Shown: positions 7,268 to 20,537, numbered from the stretch's first letter. The stretch is DNA of 38,369 bases from Fusobacterium varium (GCA_021531615.1 JADYUE010000022.1:1-38369), one strand, 5' to 3'. The notes: generated by a model not told the origin, from the sequence alone. Translations and numbers: made by a program.

Positions 7268-9655
7268 TTATTGTCTTATTTCCCCTCTATATTTTTTAGA
7301 AATAGTTTCCAACACTTTAGTTACAACATCATTTATCTCTTTTTCTTCAAGAGTTTTTACTTTATTTCTAAGTACAATACTTATAGCTACTGATTTTTTA
7401 TCAGCATCTATTCTTTCTCCCTCATAAACGTCAAATATCTCTATTTTTTCGATTAATGGAGAAACTCTCTTTAGATCTTCAACCATATTTCCAACTAGAA
7501 TATCTTTATCCATAACAATAGCAAGGTCTCTTGTTACCTCTGGATATTTTACTATTCTTTCATATTTTACTGCACTCTTAATATATTTTTCAGCTCTTGC
7601 TAAATCTATATCAGCTACATAGGCTCTCTCTCTCTTGATATCCATAGCTTCAAGTACATCTGGGTGAACCTCTCCAAATGTTCCTATAACATCATTTCCT
7701 ATTTTGATATCAGCACTTCTTCCTGGATGGAAGTTTTCATTTGAGCTTCTTTCTAGTTTATATCTGTTGATTCCCATGTATTCAAGAAGTTTTTCTACAT
7801 AACCTTTCATAGTATAAAAATCATATGCTTTTGGTTTTGGATTCCATAAAGTTCTCTCTGGTTTTCCTGCAATAGCTACACAGATTCTTAGATCTTCATT
7901 TGCTAACTCTTCAGCTGGAGTGAATACTTTTGATACTTCAAAGAATCTAAGGTCAAATTGGTTTCTATTGAAGTTATCTCTAATATTAGCTAGTAAGCTA
8001 TACATAAGAGTTGGTCTAACAATTACCATATCTTCACTTAATGGATTGCTTATTTCAATAACCTTATCTTTGATTTTTAAAATATCTAAAGCTTCTCTTG
8101 GAATAAATGTATAGTTTATAACTTCATGTAATCCAATCTCTTTTAAAATCTCTTTTAAATTGTCAGCTACTGAAATTTTGCTATCTTTTAATCCAGATTC
8201 TATATCTTCAACTGGCATAACAGCTTCAATATTTTCAAATCCATACATTCTAATAACTTCTTCATATAGATCTTCTGGTCTTGTTAAGTCAGTTCTATAT
8301 GTAGGTGGTGTGATTAGTAACATATCTTGTGATAAAGTTTTTATTCCTAGTCCTAAGTTACTTAAAATTTTTCCAACTGTATCAAACTCAAGTTTTTTAC
8401 CGATGAAGGTATTTAATTTAGTTAGATTTAAAGGAATTTCAAACTTTTGAGGTTTTTCTATATATTTGTCTATAACTTCATCTAAAACCTCTCCAGATGC
8501 CACTTCAGCTATTAAAGCTGCAGCTCTATCTATTACTTCAGGAAGATTTTCAATATCTAATCCTCTCTCATTTCTATATCCAGAATCTGTTACAATTCCA
8601 AGTTTTTTTGCTGATTTTCTAATGTTATCTGGTGTGAAGTATGCAACTTCTAAGAATACATTTTTAGTTTCAGCTTCTATTTGTGTAGCTTGTCCACCTA
8701 TAATTCCTGCAATAGCGATAGGTTTAACTTCGTCAGCTATCACAAGTTCTCCATTTACAAGCTCTCTCTCTACACCATCAAGAGTAGTGATTTTTTCTCC
8801 ATTTTCTGCTGCTCTTACAACAACAGTATTATTTTCTAATTTATCTAAATCAAAAGCATGCATAGGTTGGTTATATTCAAACATTACAAAGTTTGTAATA
8901 TCCACAATATTGTTTATAGGTTTTAGTCCCATAGCTCTGATTCTCTTTTTAAGCCATTCTGGAGATTCAGCAACAGTTACATTTCTGATTACTCTTCCCA
9001 TGTATCTTTTGCATCTCTCTTTATCTTCAACTCTAACTTTAGCATAGTTATTAACTGAATCAATAACTTCACTTAAAGTGTATGAAGGATATTTTACCTT
9101 TCTTCCATAGTAAGCTGCTACCTCTCTAGCAATTCCTATGTGAGAAAGACAATCTGGTCTATTTGGTGTAATTTCAAGTTCAAATATTACATCATCTAAT
9201 CCAGCATATTTTCTATATTCTTCTCCAATAGGAGCATCTTCTGGAAGGATTATAATTCCATCTCCATCCTCTCCTATACCTAATTCAACTTGAGAGCATA
9301 GCATACCAAAAGATTCAATATCTCTTATTTTGCTCTTTTTAATTTTAAAATCTCCAGGAAGTACAGCTCCTATTTTAGCAACTACTACTTTATCTCCTAG
9401 TTTATGATTTGGAGCTCCACAGACGATTTGTAACTCCTCTTCTGCTCCAACATTAACTTTTAATAGAGTTAATTTGTCTGAATTTGGATGTTTTCCATAT
9501 TCAGTAATTTGTCCAATTACAACATTATCTAAATGTTTTCCTTGTATATCAATAGCTTCTACCTCTTGCCCTATCATTGTTAAGGCATTTTCTAATTGAG
9601 GTATATCTTCTTTTATATCTACATACTGTTTTAGCCAGTCTAGTGAAATTAGCAT
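7268..9655 (-). CDS. pheT: Phenylalanyl-tRNA synthetase beta subunit
   Basis: Beta subunit of the alpha2-beta2 enzyme that charges tRNA-Phe. The 795-residue protein has the usual order. An EMAP/tRNA-binding domain is first (about 40-150, VVIGQITEYGKHPNSDKL). The B3/B4 editing domain, B5 and the pseudo-catalytic core follow. A C-terminal ferredoxin-fold anticodon-binding domain closes it (about 700-795, VKYPEVTRDLAIVMD). It follows pheS by 15 bases with its own GGAGGG ribosome site. Confidence 0.97.
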   Translation of the reverse strand: MLISLDWLKQYVDIKEDIPQLENALTMIGQEVEAIDIQGKHLDNVVIGQITEYGKHPNSDKLTLLKVNVGAEEELQIVCGAPNHKLGDKVVVAKIGAVLPGDFKIKKSKIRDIESFGMLCSQVELGIGEDGDGIIILPEDAPIGEEYRKYAGLDDVIFELEITPNRPDCLSHIGIAREVAAYYGRKVKYPSYTLSEVIDSVNNYAKVRVEDKERCKRYMGRVIRNVTVAESPEWLKKRIRAMGLKPINNIVDITNFVMFEYNQPMHAFDLDKLENNTVVVRAAENGEKITTLDGVERELVNGELVIADEVKPIAIAGIIGGQATQIEAETKNVFLEVAYFTPDNIRKSAKKLGIVTDSGYRNERGLDIENLPEVIDRAAALIAEVASGEVLDEVIDKYIEKPQKFEIPLNLTKLNTFIGKKLEFDTVGKILSNLGLGIKTLSQDMLLITPPTYRTDLTRPEDLYEEVIRMYGFENIEAVMPVEDIESGLKDSKISVADNLKEILKEIGLHEVINYTFIPREALDILKIKDKVIEISNPLSEDMVIVRPTLMYSLLANIRDNFNRNQFDLRFFEVSKVFTPAEELANEDLRICVAIAGKPERTLWNPKPKAYDFYTMKGYVEKLLEYMGINRYKLERSSNENFHPGRSADIKIGNDVIGTFGEVHPDVLEAMDIKRERAYVADIDLARAEKYIKSAVKYERIVKYPEVTRDLAIVMDKDILVGNMVEDLKRVSPLIEKIEIFDVYEGERIDADKKSVAISIVLRNKVKTLEEKEINDVVTKVLETISKKYRGEIRQ

Positions 9656-9670
9656 TGTTCCCTCCAGAAA

Positions 9671-10687
9671 TTATTTAAATTTTTTTAAGAATCTTACATC
9701 GTTTTCAAAGAATGCTCTAAGGTCATCTATACCATGTCTTAACATAGTAACTCTTTCAATTCCAACACCGAAAGCAAATCCACTTACTTCATTAGGATCA
9801 TATCCTACTGCTTTTAAAACTTCTGGATCTACCATTCCGCATCCCATGATCTCTAACCAACCACTATCTTTACATACTCTACATCCTTTTCCTTTACATA
9901 CAGCACATTGTACGTCCATTTCAGCACTTGGCTCTGTAAATGGGAAGAAGTGTGGTCTAAATCTAACTTCAGTTTCTCCAAAAACTTTCTTAACAAAATG
10001 AGTTAATATTCCTTTAAGATTTACGAAAGAAATATTTTCCCCTATCATCAATCCTTCCATTTGGTGAAACATAGGTGTATGAGAAACATCATAGTCTGGT
10101 CTGTAAACTTTTCCTGGACAGATCATTCTAAATGGTGGTTTATGGTTTAGCATATATCTTACTTGTACTGGTGATGTTTGAGTTCTTAAAACTACATCAT
10201 CTGTTATGTAGAAAGTATCGCTTACATCTCTTGAAGGGTGTGTTTGTGGTATATTTAAAGCATCAAAGTTATATTTTACCCATTCTACTTCTGGACCATC
10301 TGCCACATCAAATCCCATCTCAATGAATATATTTTTCATAAAATTCATTGTTTCTGTTATTGGATGAATAGTTCCAAGTTGAATATCCTCTCCTGGAAGA
10401 GTGATATCAAGTACCTCTTTTGCTAATCTCTCCTCTTTTTCTTTTTCTTTAAGTTCAAGATTTTTTGTTTCTAACAAGTTAGTTATAAACTCTCTTGTTT
10501 CATTTACAAGTTGACCTAATACTGGTCTTTCCTCTGGAGAAAGATTTTTCATTCCCTTAGATATCTCTGTTAATTCTCCTTTTTTTCCTAATAGTTTAAC
10601 TCTTATTTCTTCAAGTTCTTGTAAAGAAACAGCACTTTCAATTTTTACTTGTGCTTGCTCCCTTAATTGTGCTACCTTTTCCTTCAT
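9671..10687 (-). CDS. pheS: Phenylalanyl-tRNA synthetase alpha subunit
   Basis: Catalytic subunit of PheRS, class II fold, 338 residues. An N-terminal coiled coil (about 1-90) binds tRNA. Class II motifs follow: HPSRDVSDTFYI, then GKVYRPDYDVSHTPMFHQMEG, and motif 3 GFAFGVGIERVTMLRHGIDDLR near the C-terminus. The CAVCKGKGCRVCKDSGW insertion is common in Firmicute-like PheS. No T-box or attenuator is visible in the 56 bases before the gene. Confidence 0.97.
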   Translation of the reverse strand: MKEKVAQLREQAQVKIESAVSLQELEEIRVKLLGKKGELTEISKGMKNLSPEERPVLGQLVNETREFITNLLETKNLELKEKEKEERLAKEVLDITLPGEDIQLGTIHPITETMNFMKNIFIEMGFDVADGPEVEWVKYNFDALNIPQTHPSRDVSDTFYITDDVVLRTQTSPVQVRYMLNHKPPFRMICPGKVYRPDYDVSHTPMFHQMEGLMIGENISFVNLKGILTHFVKKVFGETEVRFRPHFFPFTEPSAEMDVQCAVCKGKGCRVCKDSGWLEIMGCGMVDPEVLKAVGYDPNEVSGFAFGVGIERVTMLRHGIDDLRAFFENDVRFLKKFK

Positions 10688-10743
10688 TTTTCCTCCCTGT
10701 GTTAAAGGCTACTTTAATTCTTTTATATATATTTCTAATTATT

Positions 10744-11202
10744 TTAAGATCTTTTTTGAAGAAAATCAATCTTTTCTTTATCCATTTTTAAAATTCCATA
10801 TTGATTACTTAAAACAGCTCCAGGATTAAAAAGAGTTATTCCATCTTTTTCAATTAGTTCCTGTCTATGAGTGTGACCAAATATCACTATATCACATCCT
10901 AACTCTCTCCCCCTAGCCTCTATAATTCCATATGTTTGTTTTACTCCGTAATGATGACCATGAGCTAGGAGAACTCTGTGTTCTCCTAGCTCAATTACCA
11001 TCTCATCTTCACTTTTTATATCATAAAAATCACAATTACCTTTAACAATGTAATATTTTGCCTCTGAGTGAATAAAAGAGAGATTTTCTCCATCTTCACT
11101 GTGATCCCCAGCACATATTACAACATCAGGTTGTTCCTTTTCATAAATCGAAATCAATCTTTCTAATCTTCCATGTGAATCTGATATTACCAATATTTTC
11201 AT
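10744..11202 (-). CDS. YfcE/MJ0936-type metallophosphoesterase
   Basis: Small calcineurin-like phosphodiesterase, 152 residues. All metal-binding motifs of the family are visible: DSHG near residue 8, CAGDHSEDG, KGNCD, LAHGHHYG and FGHTHRQEL, ending with the NPGAV loop. Members hydrolyse phosphodiester model substrates, and the cellular substrate is generally unknown. It sits 13 bases after the Usp-like gene and before pheS, probably in one transcript. Confidence 0.88.
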   Translation of the reverse strand: MKILVISDSHGRLERLISIYEKEQPDVVICAGDHSEDGENLSFIHSEAKYYIVKGNCDFYDIKSEDEMVIELGEHRVLLAHGHHYGVKQTYGIIEARGRELGCDIVIFGHTHRQELIEKDGITLFNPGAVLSNQYGILKMDKEKIDFLQKRS

Positions 11203-11215
11203 TATCTTACTCTTT

Positions 11216-11986
11216 CTATCCTATGAATATAGGAGCTTTGCTCTTCTCCAATAATTTTATACCATTTTTTCCAATTATCTTTTCAAAGAAATAACTTCTA
11301 CTTAGATTTCCCATTATAAAGAAATTATATTGCCCTATTCTTTCTAAGATCTCATCATAGTTACCTGTTTTTATAACTCTATGATCAACTATTTTCTCTT
11401 TATCTTTTAAATAATTTAATAGAATATTATCTTCTAAATCTATATTAATTGAGAAAGAATCAAATTTTTTTACCTCTGTAAATAGATTTGTAAATTGATA
11501 GCAGCTTCTATTTATTTTTACCCCATCATCATTAGCTATCAACACTTTTTCTAAACTAACTAAAGGTTTTTCTCCTATTAGAATAATTGATTTATAGTTT
11601 CCTTTTAAAATTCCAACAATTCTCTCTGTTATTACCTCATTTTTTCCAACTAAAAGGGTATCACACTCTTTCATTTTCTCAGTAACAATTTCATTTACAA
11701 GTCCAATATCTACTTCTAATGGTTCAGAAATTCCCTTAGCTTTAAGATCTCTTTCTAGTCCTTCTATCTCCTCTTTCTCAACATCAGCCCAACCTTGCAT
11801 TATAAAAGGAGATCTTCCACCTAACATCATTCCGTCTGTTGAGGCTGCAACTATCTTATCCCTTGCCATATCTTTAATATACAATGGATAGATCTTAAAT
11901 CCTAAGCTATTTTGTAAATAAACTGCACTGTCAATAAGGTTTTCTCTTTCAATCTCATTTCCAAATAAAAGTAATGCTTTTCTCAT
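11216..11986 (-). CDS. Universal stress protein-like, two tandem domains
   Basis: 256 residues that look like two Usp-type Rossmann halves. The first begins RKALLLFGNEIERENLIDSAVYLQ. The second half closes with IMGNLSRSYFFEKIIGKNG..LLEKSKAPIFIG, which parallels the MGxxGR-(x)n-G-S-x-x...P-V-L-V ATP-loop ending of UspA. The glycine spacing is not perfect, so nucleotide binding is uncertain. It lies directly after gyrA (41 bases). A regulatory or stress role is inferred from the fold only. Confidence 0.6.
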   Translation of the reverse strand: MRKALLLFGNEIERENLIDSAVYLQNSLGFKIYPLYIKDMARDKIVAASTDGMMLGGRSPFIMQGWADVEKEEIEGLERDLKAKGISEPLEVDIGLVNEIVTEKMKECDTLLVGKNEVITERIVGILKGNYKSIILIGEKPLVSLEKVLIANDDGVKINRSCYQFTNLFTEVKKFDSFSINIDLEDNILLNYLKDKEKIVDHRVIKTGNYDEILERIGQYNFFIMGNLSRSYFFEKIIGKNGIKLLEKSKAPIFIG

Positions 11987-12027
11987 AATACCACCCCTTT
12001 ATTTTCTGTTAACCTCTGATTTTAGTA

Positions 12028-14493
12028 TTACTCTTTTGTTGAAACTACATCTGCTTCTTCTATTTCATCATCATCTTCAGATTTTACCTTTGTTATAGAT
12101 ACCACTTTCTCTCCGTTATCTACTTTCATAACAATAACCCCTTGAGTTGCTCTTCCATAGATAGTTATTGAGCTCATAGGCATTCTTATTACAATACCTG
12201 ATGATGTTATAGCCATCAATTCTTCACTGTCTGGAGCTGGAAGGACAGAAACTACATCTCCTGTTTTAGCATTGCATCTCAAGTTGATAACTCCCTTACC
12301 AGATCTAGCTTGTAATGGATATTCATCTATTCTTGTTCTCTTTCCATATCCATTTTCAGTCATAGTAAGAATCATTCCATCTCTATCTTTTATAAGCATT
12401 GCTGAAACAACAGAGTCTCCCTCTTTTAATGTAATTGCTTTAACTCCCATAGTATCTCTTCCAGTAGCTCTTACATTGTCACTTCCAAATCTTATTGATT
12501 GCCCTAATTTAGTTGCCAATAGAAGTTCCTCTTTATCTATCTCCTCTATTAGTCCTACGTATATTATATCATCTTCTGGCTTTAATTTAATAGCTTTTAA
12601 TCCAGAATTATTAATATTTTTAAATTCATTTAGATTTGTTTTCTTGATAAGTCCCTCTTTAGTAACAAATACCACTTCATTTTCAGAAGAGAAATCTCTT
12701 GTTTTGATTACAGCCCTTATCTTCTCGTCCTCTCTAATTCTAATTATATTACTAATTAGTTTTCCTCTAGATTGTTTTGAAGATTCTGGAATTTCATAAA
12801 CTTTTAGGTTAAATACTCTTCCTTGGTTTGTAAAGATCATTAAAGTATCTAAGTTTGTTGCTGAATCAATACTTACTACAAAATCATCCTCTATAGTATT
12901 TTGACTCGCAACTCCCTTTCCACCTCTTTTTTGAGCTTTATATTTACTTACTTCCATTCTCTTTACATACCCTTTATTTGTAAGAGTTAAAATAACACTT
13001 TCATCTTTAATTAGATCCTCTGGAAGTATCTCCATTCTTTCATTTTCTATAACAGTTTTTCTCTCATCACCATATTTTTCTTTTAGGTAAATAAGCTCTT
13101 TCTTTATAATATCATATATTTTTGAATCATGTGAAAGAATATCTTTTAGTTCTAAAATATATTTCTCTATTTCAATATATTCAGCATCAATTTTTTCTCT
13201 TTCTAAACCTGTTAATCTTTGAAGTTTCATATCAAGGATAGCTCTTGATTGTACATCAGAGAAACCATACTTTTCAATTAAAACCTCTCTAGCTGTATTT
13301 CCATCTGCTGATCCTCTAATTATCTCAATTATTCTATCAATATTTTCTAAGGCAATTCTATACCCTTGTAAAATATGTGCTCTCTTCTCTGCTTTTTCCA
13401 AATCAAATTGAGTTCTTCTTGTGATAACTATAAATCTATGTTTTAGATATTCAGCTATGATCTCTTTTAAATTTAAAACTTTAGGAGCATTATTTACAAG
13501 TGCTAGCATAATGATTCCAAAAGTATTTTGAAGTTCTGTAAATTTATATAGTTTATTTAAGATAAGTTCAGGCTCTTCACCTTTCTTAACCTCAATTACA
13601 ACTCTTATTCCATCTCTGTCAGACTCATCTCTCAAATCTGATATTCCATTGATTTTCTTCTCTTTTACTAAATCAGCTATCTTTTCAATAAGAACAGCTT
13701 TATTTAGTTGATATGGAATCTCTTTAATTATAATATTTGCTTTTCCACTTTTTAACTCTTCAACTTCAACTTTTCCTCTTACTCTTATTTTTCCTCTACC
13801 AGTTAAATAAGCATCTCTAATTCCCTTGTGTCCATCTATTATTCCACCTGTTGGGAAGTCAGGACCTTTTATATAATCCATTAGCTCTAAACAAGTTATA
13901 TCTGGATTTTCTATTTGAGCTAAAATTCCATCTACAAGTTCTCCTAAATTGTGTGGTGGAATATTTGTAGCCATTCCTACTGCTATCCCTGTAGCTCCAT
14001 TTAAAAGAAGATTTGGCAATTTTGCTGGAAGAACTGTTGGCTCATCTAACGAATCATCAAAGTTTTTCATAAAATCTATTGTATTTTTATCTATATCCTC
14101 CATCAGCTCTCCACTGATTTTAGCCATTCTTGCCTCTGTATATCTCATTGCTGCTGCTGAGTCACCATCTATAGACCCAAAGTTTCCATGTCCATCTACA
14201 AGTGGGTATCTATAGTTAAAATCTTGAGCCATTCTTACAATAGCTCCATATACTGATGAATCCCCATGTGGATGGTATTTCCCCAGTACTTCCCCTACGA
14301 TTCTAGCTGACTTTTTGTAAGCTTTATCATATGTCATTCCCAATTCATTCATAGCAAAAAGTATTCTTCTATGTACAGGTTTCATTCCATCTCTTACATC
14401 TGGAAGTGCTCTACTGACAATAACACTCATAGAGTAGTCAAGATAAGATTGTTTCATCTCCTCCTCTATATATCTTTTTGTAACATTCGACAT
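12028..14493 (-). CDS. gyrA: DNA gyrase subunit A
   Basis: Breakage-reunion subunit of DNA gyrase, 821 residues, which introduces negative supercoils with GyrB. The winged-helix region holds the catalytic Tyr118 in [14 protein letters not shown]. The quinolone region reads [10 protein letters not shown], giving Ser79 and Gly83 at the positions of E. coli Ser83 and Asp87. The C-terminal beta-pinwheel repeats carry the GyrA-box-like QRGGKG near residue 528. The tail is acidic ([13 protein letters not shown]). It starts 46 bases after gyrB, with a 22-bp iteron-like motif filling half the gap. Confidence 0.97.
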   Translation of the reverse strand: MSNVTKRYIEEEMKQSYLDYSMSVIVSRALPDVRDGMKPVHRRILFAMNELGMTYDKAYKKSARIVGEVLGKYHPHGDSSVYGAIVRMAQDFNYRYPLVDGHGNFGSIDGDSAAAMRYTEARMAKISGELMEDIDKNTIDFMKNFDDSLDEPTVLPAKLPNLLLNGATGIAVGMATNIPPHNLGELVDGILAQIENPDITCLELMDYIKGPDFPTGGIIDGHKGIRDAYLTGRGKIRVRGKVEVEELKSGKANIIIKEIPYQLNKAVLIEKIADLVKEKKINGISDLRDESDRDGIRVVIEVKKGEEPELILNKLYKFTELQNTFGIIMLALVNNAPKVLNLKEIIAEYLKHRFIVITRRTQFDLEKAEKRAHILQGYRIALENIDRIIEIIRGSADGNTAREVLIEKYGFSDVQSRAILDMKLQRLTGLEREKIDAEYIEIEKYILELKDILSHDSKIYDIIKKELIYLKEKYGDERKTVIENERMEILPEDLIKDESVILTLTNKGYVKRMEVSKYKAQKRGGKGVASQNTIEDDFVVSIDSATNLDTLMIFTNQGRVFNLKVYEIPESSKQSRGKLISNIIRIREDEKIRAVIKTRDFSSENEVVFVTKEGLIKKTNLNEFKNINNSGLKAIKLKPEDDIIYVGLIEEIDKEELLLATKLGQSIRFGSDNVRATGRDTMGVKAITLKEGDSVVSAMLIKDRDGMILTMTENGYGKRTRIDEYPLQARSGKGVINLRCNAKTGDVVSVLPAPDSEELMAITSSGIVIRMPMSSITIYGRATQGVIVMKVDNGEKVVSITKVKSEDDDEIEEADVVSTKE

Positions 14494-14510
14494 TTCTTCC
14501 TCCTAAAATT

Positions 14511-14532
14511 TTATTTCTATCCATATACATAT
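14511..14532 (-). repeat. Iteron-like 22-mer, copy 2 (gyrB-gyrA gap)
   Basis: Minus-strand copy of the TGTATATGAAYAAWAATAA motif (here with GGATAGAA in the middle). It lies in the 46-bp gap between gyrB and gyrA, immediately upstream of the gyrA ribosome site. Confidence 0.65.
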
Positions 14533-14539
14533 CAATCTA

Positions 14540-17249
<2,710 letters not shown>

Positions 17250-18355
17250 ATACTATTTCACCTTTCTCCACATGAAAGTTTTTTGAATCAATTCCAAGAT
17301 CTCCTGTAGAACTAATAAATACCTGTATATTTCTCTTTTCTAAATAGTTCAATATACTCTCTTTTCTATTTGAGTCAAAATATGAAGAGATATCATCTAT
17401 TATAAGCACAGGGCTCTCTTTTTTCTCCCTAATTACCATATCTATCTCTGATAATTTTAATGAAAATATAATAGATTTCTTCTCCCCTTGAGAAGCAGTA
17501 GATTTAGCTTCATATCCATTTAAAAAGAAAAGAAAATCATCTTTCTGAGGTCCTGACAGAGAAAATCCATATCTGATCTCCTGCTGAAACTTCTCCTCTA
17601 TTCTTCTTCTTAAACAACTCTCTATTTCCTCTAAACTCATTTTCTTTATATTTCCAAGGTGACATTGATATTGAAGACTTAACTCTTTTTTATCATCAAA
17701 GAGTTTACGATAATTTAGATTTAGAATAATTGAGATCTTCTTTACATATTCCAATCTTTTCTCAATTACCCTAGCACCATACTTAATAAACTCCTCTTGA
17801 TAGATTAAAAACTCTGGTTCTCTGTATTTTTTTTCCTTTAAATACTTATTTCTAATCTTTAATATCTTATTAAAATTTTTTAACTCTTGAAAATATTCAC
17901 TACTTGTTTGAGCTATCTCGCCATCAAAAAAACTTCTTCTAACTGAGGGAGAACCTGTTATTAAAATAATATCCTCTGGAATATATGTAACTATGTTTAA
18001 CTTGCCATAAAATTCATCATATGGAGCTTTTTTACCATTATAACTATACTCTTTTTTATTCTCATCATTAAACTTAACTGTAAGAGTTTTTTCACCAATA
18101 TTATCTCTATAAATTAAAAAAACCCCTGTTCTTTTAGCTCCATACTTCATTGTTTCACTGCTCTTTGTTGTCCTGAAGCTCTTTCCAGTTGCTCCAAAAT
18201 ATAAAGCTTCTAATAAACTTGTTTTCCCCTGTCCATTTTTTCCAAAAAAAAGATTTAATTTAGGAAAAACTTTTGTATTTCCATCTTGGAGATTTCTGAA
18301 ATTGACATAATTCACTTCTAATATTTCCAAAATATTTCACCTCAGGACTTTAATC

Positions 18356-18562
18356 TTACTTAACGATAAAACTTCTATCTTCTACCTCTACTTTATCTCC
18401 TGGATAAAGTTTTTTTCCTCTTCTAGTTTCTACCTCTCCATTAACTTTTACATTTCCATCTATTATTAAAAACTTTGCATCTACTCCAGTATCACATACT
18501 CCAGTCCACTTTAAAAATTGATCTAACTTTATAAACTCTGTAGATATTTTTATCTCTTCCAT
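18356..18562 (-). CDS. yaaA: S4-domain RNA-binding protein YaaA
   Basis: 68-residue S4 protein like Bacillus YaaA, which lies between dnaN and recF there. The pattern ITTEFIKLDQFLKW is close to the family start. DAKFLIIDGNVKVNGEVETRRGKKLYPGDKVEV is the classic S4 fold with the RRGKKL basic turn. ATG at 18560-18562 is chosen because AAGGAGGG lies just upstream; 12 more in-frame codons exist before it but they overlap that site. It is probably co-transcribed with recF (25 bases away). Precise function is unknown. Confidence 0.85.
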   Translation of the reverse strand: MEEIKISTEFIKLDQFLKWTGVCDTGVDAKFLIIDGNVKVNGEVETRRGKKLYPGDKVEVEDRSFIVK

Positions 18563-18683
18563 ATATTTTCCCTCCTTATAAAAATTTTCAGGCAACAAAA
18601 TGCCACTATATATAATACCATAAATTTAAATTTTTTAAAAGATTGATAGAGGATTGTTTTTTATAATATTTATCATATAATCT

Positions 18684-18705
18684 AAATGTATATGCACAAT
18701 AATAA
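18684..18705 (+). repeat. Iteron-like 22-mer, copy 4
   Basis: Plus-strand copy with GCACAATAATAA ending, in the gap between the rep terminator and yaaA. Its variable bases match copy 17 at 35039-35060. Confidence 0.7.
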
Positions 18706-18723
18706 TTTAAAATTATATAAAAC

Positions 18724-18748
18724 AAAAGAGAGTTAAAAACTCTCTCTT
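18724..18748 (-). terminator. Terminator of rep
   Basis: On the minus strand the rep stop codon runs straight into an AGAGAGTT/AACTCTCT hairpin followed by TTTTGTTTT. It separates rep from the yaaA-recF-dciA-gyrB-gyrA run. Confidence 0.7.
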
Positions 18749-20537
18749 ATCCTTCTTTTATTACTCTTTCAATATATCTTTTTATTGTATTTAAATAGAT
18801 ATTTTTAGATTTTGCTTTCATTGTAAGTAGGAAATTAACATCTATTCCCTCTTCTTGTGAACAAAGCTTTAAAGCTTGCTCTTCTATCTTTAGTTTTTCA
18901 AACTCATCATACTCATTAAACTCTGTCATAAGATCTTTTGAAATATCTGTTCCAGAAATAATATCCTTTATACTGTTTATTACTGGCTTCTTTACACCTC
19001 TTCTAGCTTGATTTATCTTCTTCTTGCTCTTTAATCCCTTCTCTTTAACTATATTATTAAATAAAGTTAGATTTTGCTTATTATTTGCATTTTCATCTAA
19101 AGATATATTTTTTAAAACCCCATTTATATATTGAACTAAAGTTGTCTTTATATTTCCATTTAAATTCTTATATAGAATATTTAATACCTCTATTGCTAAT
19201 GCTTCTCCATCCTCTCTAAATATCTTTTTAATCTTAGTATCTGTTCTCTTATCCCAAGCTCTTTGAACATAGATATTTCTCTTAGCTTTTTGTACCTTCT
19301 CTATAACACTATCTGGAAGTTCAACAACATTATCTTTTGCTTTAGAAGTAGATTTTTTAGTATTTTTAGTAACTTTCTTAGCCTCTTTTATAACCTCGAC
19401 TACTTCAGCTTCTTCAATTTCAAGGTTTCTTTCAACAGGAATTGCTAAAACTTTTTTACTGCTCTTATTTTCAATAAATGATGAAACGTGACACTCTCCA
19501 TCTTTATCCTTGTTAAAGACATAATTTATATAATAATTATCCTCTTCCTTGATATACTCTGAATCATACTTCAAAATATATCCCATCTCAACAAGTACAT
19601 CAAAAGCTTTTTCTATTCTTTTTAAAACTTGTTTTAATCTACATAAAATATACTGCTTAACCTCTCCATTTTTATTTTTTCTTTCTGTAATTTGTTCTGT
19701 TTTTAAGGGTATTATAGCTGCAAGTGTACGAACATTTATCCTTCCATCCATGCTCTCATATCTAATTTTACTAATATACTTATAAATTCTTCCAGCTATT
19801 GGATCCTTTGTCAATATCTCCAAAAGTGATCTTGAATTATACTTAATATATCTCTTATCCTTTATCTTTTGTCTAATATTTTTATTTAGAGTAACCCTAT
19901 AATAGATCTTTTTACCCTTTTTCAATTTTTGATATGTTAAAAGTTTAAACTCCTCATCTTCAAATTTATATTTTCCAAGCTTTGTATGATTTGATACAAT
20001 AAATTGATACTCAGTATTTTTAAGATTTTTTAAGGCTTGTTCAACCTTTGTGTAATAAGTTCTATTCATCTTATTACCTAAAAAGCTAACTATAAAATCT
20101 GAAATCTCAAACTCTATATACTCATCTGAATCATCAATCTCTCTTTTTACCTCATACATTGAAATCAGATATGTATATATCTTCTCTTCAAAAGTTGAAG
20201 GTTGAAATACCTTGTCACTATTATCTTTAGCAACTAAGGTACAATACATTGTAACTCCTAAATCTTCAAAGGAGTATTGAAAGTTAACTCTTTTATTCTG
20301 TTTTTGAGGTGTAAAAAATGGGAAAACTATCATTTCTACTGGGATATTTATCACATTTTCTTTCAAATTTAAAAAGTTTCCAGTTTCTTTTATTACAACT
20401 TCTCTCACTTCAATATCAGGAACAGAACTTAATTTAATTTCAACATTTTTAATATCTTCTACTAAAGATCCACTTTGAGAGATTTGATAGCTATCTAATA
20501 TATCAATATCATCTTCTAACTTTTCCTCTTTCTTCAT
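18747..20537 (-). CDS. Plasmid-type replication initiator (RepA/RPA-like)
   Basis: 596 residues. After an acidic N-terminus (1-60), residues about 62-345 resemble the replication-initiator-A/Rep_3 winged-helix families of plasmids: IPVEMIVFPFFTP, then YSFEDLGVTMYCTL, FEEKIYTYLISMYE, YYTKVEQALKNLKNTEY and LTKDPIAGRIYKYISK. A Lys/Thr-rich linker (about 385-403) leads to a helical C-terminal region. That region has two similar helix ends, QYINGVLKNI (469-478) and TIKRYIERVIKEG (584-596). It sits between recF-yaaA and rpmH, exactly where dnaA is normally found. Upstream lies a cluster of iteron-like repeats, two of them just before its start, suggesting autoregulation. The ribosome site is AAGGAGA. 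That it initiates chromosome replication is inference. Confidence 0.8.
   Translation of the reverse strand: MKKEEKLEDDIDILDSYQISQSGSLVEDIKNVEIKLSSVPDIEVREVVIKETGNFLNLKENVINIPVEMIVFPFFTPQKQNKRVNFQYSFEDLGVTMYCTLVAKDNSDKVFQPSTFEEKIYTYLISMYEVKREIDDSDEYIEFEISDFIVSFLGNKMNRTYYTKVEQALKNLKNTEYQFIVSNHTKLGKYKFEDEEFKLLTYQKLKKGKKIYYRVTLNKNIRQKIKDKRYIKYNSRSLLEILTKDPIAGRIYKYISKIRYESMDGRINVRTLAAIIPLKTEQITERKNKNGEVKQYILCRLKQVLKRIEKAFDVLVEMGYILKYDSEYIKEEDNYYINYVFNKDKDGECHVSSFIENKSSKKVLAIPVERNLEIEEAEVVEVIKEAKKVTKNTKKSTSKAKDNVVELPDSVIEKVQKAKRNIYVQRAWDKRTDTKIKKIFREDGEALAIEVLNILYKNLNGNIKTTLVQYINGVLKNISLDENANNKQNLTLFNNIVKEKGLKSKKKINQARRGVKKPVINSIKDIISGTDISKDLMTEFNEYDEFEKLKIEEQALKLCSQEEGIDVNFLLTMKAKSKNIYLNTIKRYIERVIKEG

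Noticed and set aside
8160-9047. Long open frames antisense to pheT
   Set aside because: They mirror codons of a clear pheT, have no ribosome sites, and read as Ser/Thr/Ile-rich shadow protein.
10688-10743. T-box or leader-peptide control before pheS
   Set aside because: Only 56 bases separate it from the next gene and no T-box sequence or Phe-rich leader is visible.
12272-12799. 175-codon open frame antisense to gyrA
   Set aside because: Shadow of gyrA; no ribosome site and no recognisable domain.
18747-20537. Rep as part of a recently integrated plasmid
   Set aside because: No integrase, partition genes or attachment repeats; flanking genes are the standard origin neighbours and gene directions diverge from this point.
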